From UBA965 sp040396955 (GTDB taxonomy: Bacteria > Chloroflexota > Chloroflexia > Chloroflexales > Roseiflexaceae): a DNA stretch of 64,000 nucleotides. The position numbers were made by a program, and so were the translations under genes. The notes beneath the pieces were generated by a model. That model did no database searches. It was not told the origin of the DNA and saw only the letters and a list, made by a program, of their open reading frames with translations. The stretch is from NCBI GenBank assembly GCA_040396955.1, contig JBBAWX010000001.1, positions 124,001 through 188,000 on the forward strand. The letters run 5' to 3'. Below, piece after piece: positions 50,604 to 58,524 of the stretch; positions within the stretch are counted from its first letter, which is position 1; every line of letters starts with the position of its first letter.

Positions 50604-52038
50604 TCATATGCTGTGGCGTTTGTGGCGTAATCGTATTGTGGTGACACTTGCCGGGGTGCTGACCGATGTGATCAGTACCAACGGGTCGCTGTTGCTTGTC
50701 TACTGGTTTGTGCTCCCCAACAACATCGAGGCTCAGGCCCGATTTGACACCACACCATTGTCAGCGGTGACGACCTTTCTAATGATTTTCAACGGTATTT
50801 TTTCGGTCGTATATGTGGCATCTGGCATGTACGCCTTACCACGGGGTGTGTCACGCATCGACGAAATCTTCAAGTTGGTGGTCACCGTTTCCACGGGCAT
50901 CTTTTTTGTCTACATCTGCAATCTCTTGTTGCCGCAATTCGGCTACATTGATGTGCCACTCGATAGTATGCTGTTGTTGTTTGCGTGGGTGATTCTCATC
51001 GGGGTTGCGAGTATCGCTCGTGTGGTGTATCGCACCGTGTTATCGCGGGCGCGGCGTGCTGGCTACGACTTGCGCCGGGTCTTGATTATCGGTGCATTTG
51101 ACCCAGGTCAACTCGTGTGCCGTTCGATTACGCGCGATCGGAGTCTCGGGTATCATGTGGTTGGCTATGCCTCGGATGCGCACACGGTTGGTGATCAGGT
51201 GGGGGGAGTGCCTGTGCTCTGCACGTTTGCCACCATTGCCGACGTGATTCGCAACCACGAAATTGACCTCGTCATCGTGGCATTGTCGGGGCGAGCCTCG
51301 CACGAGCTATTTGACATCGTCATGTTGGCCGAAGATGAGCACGTAGAAGTCAAACTGTACCCCGATGCCTTTACGTTGATTACCAACAACGTCATCTCCG
51401 ACAACGATGTGGCCGGGTTACCGTTGCTCAACGTGCGCAACGGTGCGTTGGCGAATCCGTTCAATCAGTTTTTGAAGCGCGCCTATGACATGGTGTTTGC
51501 TTCGATGGTGTTGGTGGTGGTGTCACCGTTGATGATGTTGATTGCACTACTCATCAAGCTCGAATCACGGGGTCCGGTCTTTTTCGTGCAGCCACGGGTT
51601 GGTCTCGATGGTATTCCGTTTCCGACCATCAAGTTCCGCACCATGCGGGTAGATGCCGCTGATATCGGCAATTGGACGACCAAAGATGATCCACGGCGCA
51701 CCCGTATCGGCACCTTTTTGCGCAAAACGTCGCTGGACGAGCTCCCGAATTTCATCAACGTGATTCGTGGTGAAATGAGTGTGGTCGGGCCGCGGCCCGA
51801 GCAGGTGGTGTGGGTGGAGCGCTTCCGGCAGCAGATTCCGTATTACATGCGTCGGCACAAACAAAAGGCTGGCATCACGGGGTGGGCCCAAGCCAATGGT
51901 CTCCGCGGTGATACGAGCATTGAAGACCGCACGCGATACGATTTATACTACGTAGAGAATTGGTCGTTGCTTTTCGATATCAAGATTTGCATCAAGACCT
52001 TTGTCGATATTGTCACCGGCCGCAACAAAGGATACTGA
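50557..52038 (+). CDS. Exopolysaccharide biosynthesis polyprenyl glycosylphosphotransferase
   Basis: A 493-residue WcaJ/CpsE-type initiating enzyme that moves a sugar 1-phosphate onto undecaprenyl phosphate. Four or five N-terminal membrane helices are followed by a CoA-binding-like Rossmann region (RRVLIIGAFDPGQLV). After a further membrane segment comes the catalytic domain: VFFVQPRVGLDG, IKFRTMRVDA, RTRIGTFLRKTSLDELPNF, MSVVGPRPE and KAGITGWAQANGLRGDTS. The TTG at 50557 has AAGGAG ten bases upstream; an ATG at 50608, just after the GT2 stop, is an alternative. Confidence 0.92.
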   Translation: MSAITSVPHGQGESANHMLWRLWRNRIVVTLAGVLTDVISTNGSLLLVYWFVLPNNIEAQARFDTTPLSAVTTFLMIFNGIFSVVYVASGMYALPRGVSRIDEIFKLVVTVSTGIFFVYICNLLLPQFGYIDVPLDSMLLLFAWVILIGVASIARVVYRTVLSRARRAGYDLRRVLIIGAFDPGQLVCRSITRDRSLGYHVVGYASDAHTVGDQVGGVPVLCTFATIADVIRNHEIDLVIVALSGRASHELFDIVMLAEDEHVEVKLYPDAFTLITNNVISDNDVAGLPLLNVRNGALANPFNQFLKRAYDMVFASMVLVVVSPLMMLIALLIKLESRGPVFFVQPRVGLDGIPFPTIKFRTMRVDAADIGNWTTKDDPRRTRIGTFLRKTSLDELPNFINVIRGEMSVVGPRPEQVVWVERFRQQIPYYMRRHKQKAGITGWAQANGLRGDTSIEDRTRYDLYYVENWSLLFDIKICIKTFVDIVTGRNKGY

Positions 52039-52049
52039 ACGAGAACCGC

Positions 52050-53504
52050 ATGAACAACCTGCACAACTTGACGATTACTGAAATGCGCCAGCTCCTTGAC
52101 ACGGGGGCTGTCACCGCTACCCAACTCACCGAGGCCGTGTTGGCACAGATTTCTGCTCACAATGATACGATCGGTGCATATTTGCACGTCGACGAAGCGG
52201 GGGCACGTGCCCAAGCGGTAGCCGCCGATGCGCGGATACAGGCTGGTGAGCGTGGTGGCCTGCTGGGCATCCCGTTGGGCATCAAAGATGTCTTATCGAC
52301 CCAAGGGTTGCCGACCACCTGTGCCTCCAAGGTCTTGCAAAACTATCTCCCCCCCTACGATGCAACGGCCGTGGCCCGCCTTAAGCAGGCCGGTGCGGTA
52401 CTGTTGGGCAAGTTGAACATGGACGAATTTGCCATGGGTTCGTCGACCGAAAACAGCGCCTTTCAACTGACGCGCAACCCGTGGGACACCGATCGCGTGC
52501 CGGGTGGCTCGAGTGGTGGTTCGGCGGCTGCGGTGGCGGCTGGTATGGCCGCAGGGACGTTGGGCACCGACACCGGAGGGAGCATTCGTCAACCGGCGTC
52601 GTTGTGTGGTATTACCGGTCTCAAGCCGACCTACGGCCGGATTTCGCGGTATGGGTTGGTCGCCTTTGCGTCGTCGCTCGACCAAATCGGCCCCATGGCG
52701 TGGACGGCCCGCGACTGCGCCATGATGCTCCAAGTGATGGCTGGCCAAGACGACCACGATGCGACTTCGGCGCCCGTGCCCGTCCCCGATTATGTGGCGG
52801 CGCTGGGTGGTAATCTTAAGGGCGTGCGGGTCGGGATTCCCGCAGAATTGTTCGTGGAGGGCATGCAAGCGGGCACGGAGCAGGCCGTACGTGCGGCCAT
52901 TGCCGTGCTTGAGGCGCAAGGTGCCATCATTAAGCCGATTTCGTTGCCACACAGCCCGTACGCACTGCCCGTCTACTACATCGTGGCGACGGCGGAGGCT
53001 TCGTCGAATTTGGCGCGCTTTGACGGGGTGCGCTATGGGCCACGCAGTGATGGTGATAGTTACCGCGATCAACTCGATCAAACCCGTGGCGATTTGTTTG
53101 GTCCCGAAGTGCGCCGGCGTATCATGCTCGGTACCTATGTGCTGTCCGCCGGCTATTATGATGCCTACTACAAGCGGGCTCAGCAAGTGCGCACGTTGAT
53201 TCGCCAGGATTTCGATCAAGTGTTTGCTGAGGTTGACATCATTGCGGCGCCAACTTCGCCCAATGTGGCGTTCCGGTTCGGCGACAATTCGGCCGATCCG
53301 GTGGCCATGTATCTCCAAGACGTCTGTACTTTGCCGGTCAGTTTGGCTGGCTTGCCCGGTATTTCAGTGCCCTGTGGTTTTGACGGCGACCTGCCGGTCG
53401 GGTTGCAGTTGATTGGGCCCGCCTTCAGCGAGGCTGAGCTATTGCGGGTGGCCGATTGTTATCAACGGCACACCACGTGGCATACACAGCGCCCGCAGGT
53501 CTAG
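52050..53504 (+). CDS. gatA: Asp/Glu-tRNA amidotransferase subunit A
   Basis: A 484-residue amidase-family GatA that releases ammonia from glutamine for transamidation of misacylated Glu-tRNA(Gln) or Asp-tRNA(Asn). The Ser-cisSer-Lys triad is visible: Lys in GIPLGIKDVLST, cis-Ser in VPGGSSGGSAAAVAAG and the nucleophile in DTGGSIRQPASLCG. GatA-specific segments are LNMDEFAMGSSTENSAF and RRIMLGTYVLSAGYYDAYY. The ATG at 52050 is chosen by family alignment; the ribosome binding site is weak. gatB and gatC are not adjacent, so the complex is encoded at separate loci. Confidence 0.95.
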   Translation: MNNLHNLTITEMRQLLDTGAVTATQLTEAVLAQISAHNDTIGAYLHVDEAGARAQAVAADARIQAGERGGLLGIPLGIKDVLSTQGLPTTCASKVLQNYLPPYDATAVARLKQAGAVLLGKLNMDEFAMGSSTENSAFQLTRNPWDTDRVPGGSSGGSAAAVAAGMAAGTLGTDTGGSIRQPASLCGITGLKPTYGRISRYGLVAFASSLDQIGPMAWTARDCAMMLQVMAGQDDHDATSAPVPVPDYVAALGGNLKGVRVGIPAELFVEGMQAGTEQAVRAAIAVLEAQGAIIKPISLPHSPYALPVYYIVATAEASSNLARFDGVRYGPRSDGDSYRDQLDQTRGDLFGPEVRRRIMLGTYVLSAGYYDAYYKRAQQVRTLIRQDFDQVFAEVDIIAAPTSPNVAFRFGDNSADPVAMYLQDVCTLPVSLAGLPGISVPCGFDGDLPVGLQLIGPAFSEAELLRVADCYQRHTTWHTQRPQV

Positions 53505-53515
53505 GATCCTGAGTG

Positions 53516-53555
53516 ACAACGCTCCTCTGCACCATCTGGTGCAGGGGAGCGTTGT
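53516..53555. terminator. Hairpin between convergent gatA and S41 peptidase genes
   Basis: ACAACGCTCCTCTGCACCA at 53516-53534 pairs with TGGTGCAGGGGAGCGTTGT at 53537-53555, 19 bp with one T·G. No T run on either side; a shared end for converging transcripts is likely. Confidence 0.65.
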
Positions 53556-53581
53556 GGTGTCGTGTGGGAGAAGAGGTGCAC

Positions 53582-54991
53582 CTACGGGGCAAACTCAAGC
53601 AGGGCGCGGTTGAGCATACTGTCGTTGCCACTGCCGAGTTCGTTCCAGTTTTGCGTGACCGCAATATCGGGGATGATGCCGATATCATCGATGTAGCTCC
53701 CATCGGTTTGTGCGAAGAGCAATTCAGCCACCCACAACACTGAGGCATCCGAGAGCTGGTACGGGTAGAGGTTTTCGCTGTTGCCAGCGGTTGTTTCACC
53801 AATAATGGTCACATCTCCCAAGCTCCGCATTCCCGCTGCAAACATTTCAGCGGCGCTGGCGGTTTCTCCACTGGTCAAAAGCACCAACTCGGCGTCGCGG
53901 TAGCGGGCGTCGGTCTGGCCATGGTTGACACTGAGCGGGTAACTGTTGTTGCGGTCGATTTGTGAGCCAATCGTGCCCCCATCAAAAAAAATCGCAATCA
54001 CGTCGAGCATCGACTGAATGTTGCCACCGTAGTTTTCACGGATGTCGATGATGATGCCGCGTGGGACCTCGTGTTGTGCACTATATGTGTCGAGTGCCGC
54101 GACAACGATGCTGTCGAGGTTTGCACGGTTGAAACTATCGATGACGAGAAGCGCGACATCAGGGCGGGTAGTGCGTTGGACAACCGCCTCGGGGAATGCG
54201 TCGCTGGGGATAACGTTGCGCACCACGGGGATGGCGAGTTTGGTCTTTTGACGCTGTACTTGGAGCGTGACCATGGTGCCGATGCGCCCACGGATGTACT
54301 CGCCGTAGTCGATATTCTCGAACTGGCTCGGGTCAAAAACCACGTCATCGGCGCCGACAATGATGTCGTAGAGCTGGAGACCGGCCTGCTCGGCTGGTGC
54401 ATGTGGTGCGAGCCGTACGACAACCATGCCTTGATCGGTCTGGCGAATCATCACGCCGATGCCGCCGTAGTCGGCCTCGCCACTGTAGAGCGCCGCATCG
54501 AGCGCAGCTTCTTGTGGGGTATCGTAGCGTGAATGATCATCACCGAGGAGACCGATCATCTCCTTGATGGTGGCATAAAATTCTGTGGTGGTCATGTCGG
54601 CGCTGATGCGCGACTGGTACTCGTGTTGAACCGCTTGCCAGTCAACTCCACGAAAGTCTTGGTAGACATAATTGTCGTTGACAATTTGCCACACTTCCAT
54701 AAAAATCTGCTGACGCTGACGATTGTCGAGCGCCACCACTGTGGGAGTTGCCGCCATGCGCAAGGACCCAAGGGTCGGTGTGGTGCTTGGCGACATGGTT
54801 GTCGACGGCCGTGGTGTGGGTGTTGACACCGTCAGCGTTGCGCTGGGCGTAGTCAGAGGGGGAGCTTTGGTGGTAGTAGGCAGGGCACACGCACTCACCA
54901 CCAGTGCCGTGATGACCACAATGGCGCGCCAACGTGCCCCGGCGACCGGCGGCGCGGCAGTGGTCGATTTAGGCGTGTTTTTGTGTAACAT
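53582..54991 (-). CDS. S41 family peptidase, lipoprotein
   Basis: A 469-residue C-terminal-processing-protease-like lipoprotein: signal WRAIVVITALVVSACAL with a lipobox Cys, then a Thr/Pro/Ser-rich linker, an N-terminal helical region, a PDZ domain (GIGVMIRQTDQGMVVVRLAP, AEQAGLQLYDIIVGADD) and the S41 core (GIIIDIRENYGGN, LLTSGETASAAEMFAAGM, IIGETTAGNS). The Ser of TASAAE is present, but the catalytic Lys found as GKG in CtpA/Prc is replaced by AGN, so it is nearer S41B or has altered catalysis. The ATG at 54991 lies within the 3' end of the MFS gene. Confidence 0.85.
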   Translation of the reverse strand: MLHKNTPKSTTAAPPVAGARWRAIVVITALVVSACALPTTTKAPPLTTPSATLTVSTPTPRPSTTMSPSTTPTLGSLRMAATPTVVALDNRQRQQIFMEVWQIVNDNYVYQDFRGVDWQAVQHEYQSRISADMTTTEFYATIKEMIGLLGDDHSRYDTPQEAALDAALYSGEADYGGIGVMIRQTDQGMVVVRLAPHAPAEQAGLQLYDIIVGADDVVFDPSQFENIDYGEYIRGRIGTMVTLQVQRQKTKLAIPVVRNVIPSDAFPEAVVQRTTRPDVALLVIDSFNRANLDSIVVAALDTYSAQHEVPRGIIIDIRENYGGNIQSMLDVIAIFFDGGTIGSQIDRNNSYPLSVNHGQTDARYRDAELVLLTSGETASAAEMFAAGMRSLGDVTIIGETTAGNSENLYPYQLSDASVLWVAELLFAQTDGSYIDDIGIIPDIAVTQNWNELGSGNDSMLNRALLEFAP

Positions 54992-56147
54992 AGGCAAGTC
55001 GTCGTGCAAAGACCAACATCAACAGACCAATCACAATGACGACTGCCAGTGCGGCTTGGCGCGTGGTCGCAATCGCAATATATCCGATGAGCGGTGGGCT
55101 CAGCACAAACGAAAAGTAATTGACCGACATCAATGCGCCCGAGAGGTTACTGTTTTGTCCGGGGACAAACTGCGCTCCGGCGGTGAGTGCAGTCGGCACG
55201 CCCCCAGCGACGCCAAATCCCATGATTGCGAAGGCAATGACGGCGAGCCAGAGGTTCTGCGTGACGACCAAAATAACTCCCGCCGTGGTGATGGCAATCG
55301 CTGAAATGATGAATGATCGCACTACCCCATAGCGGGTAACAATGGAATTGTTGGTCATGCGCCCAATGAACATAATCGTATTGAACACTGCAAACCCGAT
55401 GCCACCGATGAAGGCGCTTGCACCGAGATCACGCAGATGCAACACCGACCACGTAATCGCGACGCTTTCACCAAACGTAGCGGCGAAGCTGACAATACTG
55501 AGTGTGAGCACGACCGGGTTGCTGATGAGTAATTTAAGGGCAGCGCCGGCATTGGTCTCTGTTTCAACATCGATATGACTCGCCGGATAATGCATGAACA
55601 TATTGACCACTGCGATGATGATTGCGATACCCGTCACCATTTGCAAGATGGCCGTATACGACATCGCAATACTCAAGAGTTGACCTACACCGACCCCAGC
55701 GATGATGGCACCGGCACAAAATGCCGCATGCACGTAGTTCATCACAGACTTTTGCTGTTCGCGTTCCCAGTCCAATGTTACGCTATTAACCGAGATTTCG
55801 ACGATGCCATATCCCAATCCATAGAGCACATTGACCAAGGCAAAGTGCACTGGAGTGCTTGCCAACGACAGCACAAATGGTGCTGCGCCAGTGATGAGGA
55901 GCCCAACGCTCGTCATGGGGCGTTTGCCGACACGTTCAATGAATGGACTCCCAAAAAGCAAAATGAAGATGGAAGTAAATGGTGAAATCAACGACAACGT
56001 ACCAAACAATGCGTCGTCCATACCGAGCACAGGGAGGATTTCGGCCCAGAGAACACCCGTTGCACCGACACTCAATCCAAAAAACACAAAAATCGAAAAG
56101 ATGAGTGCTATTAGTATATGTGGACTCCGTGTATGTGATTGAACCAC
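54969..56147 (-). CDS. Major facilitator superfamily transporter
   Basis: About 392 residues with 12 membrane segments. The MFS loop 2-3 motif is replaced by FGSPFIERVGKRPMTSVGLL; VNVLYGLGYGIVEISVNSVTLDWE and NYVHAAFCAGAIIAGVGVGQ resemble the fucose permease/YbjJ-like branch. The substrate is unknown. GTG at 56147 has GGAGG five bases upstream and is preferred; an ATG at 56162 in the same frame lies upstream of that GGAGG. It is co-transcribed with the S41 peptidase (23-base overlap). An extended -10 box lies about 50 bases upstream. Confidence 0.8.
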   Translation of the reverse strand: MVQSHTRSPHILIALIFSIFVFFGLSVGATGVLWAEILPVLGMDDALFGTLSLISPFTSIFILLFGSPFIERVGKRPMTSVGLLITGAAPFVLSLASTPVHFALVNVLYGLGYGIVEISVNSVTLDWEREQQKSVMNYVHAAFCAGAIIAGVGVGQLLSIAMSYTAILQMVTGIAIIIAVVNMFMHYPASHIDVETETNAGAALKLLISNPVVLTLSIVSFAATFGESVAITWSVLHLRDLGASAFIGGIGFAVFNTIMFIGRMTNNSIVTRYGVVRSFIISAIAITTAGVILVVTQNLWLAVIAFAIMGFGVAGGVPTALTAGAQFVPGQNSNLSGALMSVNYFSFVLSPPLIGYIAIATTRQAALAVVIVIGLLMLVFARRLAYVTQKHA

Positions 56148-56195
56148 AAATCCTCCATGCAATAGTGTAATCGTTGTTGGGTACAGATACAGGGT

Positions 56196-56204
56196 AGTAT
56201 ATCA
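56196..56204 (-). promoter_or_regulatory. Extended -10 element of the MFS/S41 operon
   Basis: TGATATACT on the minus strand (TGn plus TATACT), 49 bases before the MFS start. There is no good -35, as is usual for extended -10 promoters. Confidence 0.5.
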
Positions 56205-56284
56205 TGTTGGTACAGGCGATTTTTGTGTTATGGTAGTGTATATTCGCTGATACCGATGGCTAGTTGAACCAACGAGGTGTTTCA

Positions 56285-57265
56285 ATGCGTTTTGGAGTCA
56301 TAGGTGGTGGCAGTATGGCCAGCTACCACGCCTACAACGTGACCCGCATGGCTGGAGCCACCTTGGTAGCATTTGCTTCTCCCGAGTATGCGGAGTCTGC
56401 CACGAGTCTGGCCCACCGGGTAGGGGCCGAGTGTTTGAGTGATGTCACCACACTCTGCCAACGGTCCGACATTGATGCTGTGATTATTGCCTCACCCACC
56501 GACACCCACACCCAGGCCGCAGTCTGTGCTGCACAGCACGGCAAGCATCTGTTTGTCGAAAAGCCGCTCGCCCGGACACTGGCCGATGCCGAACACATCG
56601 TTACGGCGGCCGATCGCTATGGTGTCAAGCTCCAACCTGGCCACGTGGTGCGGTATATGGCAGATTATGCCTTGGCACACACCATGGTGACGACAGGTGA
56701 GATTGGTACTCCGGCCGTGGTACGCACCACCCGTGGTGGTGGCTTCCCAGGCAATGCGCGCCGTTGGTATGCCGATATGGCGCGGAGCGGTGGTGTGGTG
56801 CTCGATTTGCAGATTCACGATTTTGACTGGCTCCGCTGGACCTTCGGTGAGGTAGAGCGTATCTATGCCAGCGGGTTAATAACCAAAAATATCGAATGCA
56901 AAGATGCCGCTATGGCGGTGTTACGCTTCAAAAGTGGAGTAATCGGGTACGCTGAAGCAAGTTGGGCCTATCCGAGCGGTTTCCGGACCACGTTGGAGGT
57001 TTCGGGGAGCGATGGGCTGATTCGTAACGACAGTGCGCAGGGTCAAGCCATCCAAAGTCAGTTCATGGAGCACTCCGGTGCCACACTGGCTGGCGATGCG
57101 CAGGGCCACGAAGATCCGTATTTGGCACAGTTGCGTGCGTTCATGGCCTGGTGTCAAGGTGGGCCTGCGCCCCGGAGCACCGGGAGCGATGGTTTTGAGG
57201 CCTTGCGGATAAGTCTAGCCGCCCTCGAGAGTATTCGTAGTGGCGTGGCGATCACGTTGAATTAG
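56285..57265 (+). CDS. Gfo/Idh/MocA family oxidoreductase
   Basis: A 326-residue NAD(P)-dependent dehydrogenase-like protein: MRFGVIGGGSMASYHAYNV (Rossmann), IASPTDTHTQAAVCAAQHGK, HLFVEKPLARTLADAE (EKP motif), LQPGHVVRYMADY and GGVVLDLQIHDFDWLRW (catalytic Asp/His region). GAGGTG precedes the ATG. The next gene, nine bases on, encodes a second family member, so the pair may act on one pathway such as inositol or another sugar acid, or form a hetero-oligomer. Substrate unknown. Confidence 0.88.
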   Translation: MRFGVIGGGSMASYHAYNVTRMAGATLVAFASPEYAESATSLAHRVGAECLSDVTTLCQRSDIDAVIIASPTDTHTQAAVCAAQHGKHLFVEKPLARTLADAEHIVTAADRYGVKLQPGHVVRYMADYALAHTMVTTGEIGTPAVVRTTRGGGFPGNARRWYADMARSGGVVLDLQIHDFDWLRWTFGEVERIYASGLITKNIECKDAAMAVLRFKSGVIGYAEASWAYPSGFRTTLEVSGSDGLIRNDSAQGQAIQSQFMEHSGATLAGDAQGHEDPYLAQLRAFMAWCQGGPAPRSTGSDGFEALRISLAALESIRSGVAITLN

Positions 57266-57274
57266 GAGTGTGCC

Positions 57275-58261
57275 ATGAATTCACCGTTGCGGGTTGGAAT
57301 TGCCGGTGTTGCCCATGTGCATGCGGCAGGATACATCAACGAAACTGCAAACATTGCCAACACCGAGCTTGTGGGCATCTGGGACCCCAGTCCTGAGTTG
57401 GCTCAAAATGTGGCGAGTCGCCATCAGGTGCGCACGTACTCCACGCTCGAGGGGTTGCTCGCCGACATCGACACACTCATTATTGCCTCCGAAAACGCCC
57501 ATCATCACGCTATTGCCATGGCTGCGGTGGCGGCCAACATTCCCACGCTCTGCGAAAAACCGCTCGCCACCACTGTTGCTGACGCCCAAGCCATGGTCGA
57601 TGCGTTTGCGGCTGCTGGCGTGCTCCTCGGCACCGCCTTTCCGGTGCGTTATAGCCCGGCCATTCAGCGTTTGCGTGCGACCATTGCCGCGGGCACGGCC
57701 GGGGAGACCCTCCTCATTCGGGCCACCAACCGCGGCACGTTCCCGGGTGGTTGGTTCGGATCACCTGAGCTCGCTGGTGGTGGTGCCGTCATGGATCACA
57801 CCGTGCATGTGGCCGATTTGCTCCGGTACATCTGGGGTGCTGAGTTCGTGTCGGTGTATGCCGAAGTGGCTACTCGCCACTACGATATCCCCGTCGACGA
57901 CTGTGGCATGCTGATGATTACGTTGAACAACGGCATGGTGGTCAGCCTTGATCCGAGTTGGTCACGGCCCACGCCATCGTTCCCGACGTGGGGCGACGTG
58001 ACCATGGAAATCACCACGATGCAGGGAGTCATCAGTGTGGACGTCTTCGGGCCGCACGTCGATCTCTACAGCAATCGTCGCGGCAAAGGTATTTGGGCCG
58101 GGTACGGAGTCAACCTCGATCACCTGATGATCAGCGACTGGTTGGACGCGGTCCGTAACGGCACGCCGGCTCCCATCAGTGGTGTTGACGGTCTGCGCAC
58201 GGTCGAGCTGGTGGCTGCCGCCTATCGCTCGGCGCAATCGCATCGCCCCGAAGCGGTGTAG
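57275..58261 (+). CDS. Gfo/Idh/MocA family oxidoreductase
   Basis: A 328-residue paralogue of the preceding gene product. The N-terminal glycine motif is weaker (RVGIAGVAHVHAAGY, lacking the third Gly of GxGxxG); the rest fits: LIIASENAHHHAIAMAAVA, PTLCEKPLATTVADAQ, LGTAFPVRYSPA and GGGAVMDHTVHVADLLRYIWG. The altered nucleotide loop may mean different cofactor handling. TTAGGAGTG sits before the ATG. The operon ends here, followed by a long hairpin. Confidence 0.87.
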   Translation: MNSPLRVGIAGVAHVHAAGYINETANIANTELVGIWDPSPELAQNVASRHQVRTYSTLEGLLADIDTLIIASENAHHHAIAMAAVAANIPTLCEKPLATTVADAQAMVDAFAAAGVLLGTAFPVRYSPAIQRLRATIAAGTAGETLLIRATNRGTFPGGWFGSPELAGGGAVMDHTVHVADLLRYIWGAEFVSVYAEVATRHYDIPVDDCGMLMITLNNGMVVSLDPSWSRPTPSFPTWGDVTMEITTMQGVISVDVFGPHVDLYSNRRGKGIWAGYGVNLDHLMISDWLDAVRNGTPAPISGVDGLRTVELVAAAYRSAQSHRPEAV

Positions 58262-58274
58262 TTGGCATGGTATG

Positions 58275-58316
58275 CGCAATCGGTGCCTACTCATGAATGA
58301 GTGGATGCCGATTGCG
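58275..58316 (+). terminator. Long hairpin at the end of the dehydrogenase operon
   Basis: CGCAATCGG at 58275-58283 pairs with CCGATTGCG at 58308-58316, and ACTCAT (58289-58294) with ATGAGT (58297-58302) inside. No T tract; it abuts the -35 box of the next promoter. Confidence 0.55.
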
Positions 58317-58345
58317 TTGACAGATACCGGTCTGGCTGGTATAGT
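58317..58345 (+). promoter_or_regulatory. Sigma-70 promoter of the metG leader
   Basis: TTGACA (58317-58322), 17 bases, TATAGT (58340-58345): a near-consensus promoter. The expected transcript start is near 58352, about 170 nt before metG. Confidence 0.85.
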
Positions 58346-58351
58346 TGAGGC

Positions 58352-58495
58352 ATTCGTGGTGCTTTTGGGAGATTGGGTGTGTAATGGTGCCGTGGTCGCA
58401 TGAAATGATGCAGATGCCTGGTCCCGCGTGTTCGGCGTAGCAGTAGCCACGCTGTGAGCACCGCGGGTACTTGTGGTACCTGCGGTTTTTTATTG
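58352..58495 (+). ncRNA. Structured leader RNA of metG with terminator (candidate cis-regulator or small RNA)
   Basis: From the promoter at 58317 the first about 140 nt end in a strong intrinsic terminator: ACCGCGGGTAC (58460-58470) pairs with GTACCTGCGGT (58476-58486), then six T. Near the 5' end CGTGGTGCT (58355-58363) can pair along nine positions with AGCACCGCG (58457-58465), closing a 93-nt loop region. That helix uses the 5' arm of the terminator, so the two folds exclude each other. Inside, GCAT/ATGC (58398-58411) forms a small hairpin. No T-box core motif suitable for tRNA-Met was found. It may be a riboswitch-like switch for metG or an independent small RNA. Confidence 0.55.
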
Positions 58496-58524
58496 TGTTA
58501 TTTTTTGATTGTTCGGAGGGAACC

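Noticed and set aside
58352..58470. Small SRP RNA between the dehydrogenases and metG
   Set aside because: The conserved tetraloop region with UCAGG and AGCAG in the right arrangement was not found, although the length and closing helix would fit.
58440..58495. T-box riboswitch before metG (GTGGTACCTGCGG resembles the T-box core)
   Set aside because: The motif lies in the 3' arm of the terminator with an inserted base, not in an upstream antiterminator, and the ACCGCG copy lacks a UGGN that could pair with the tRNA-Met acceptor end.
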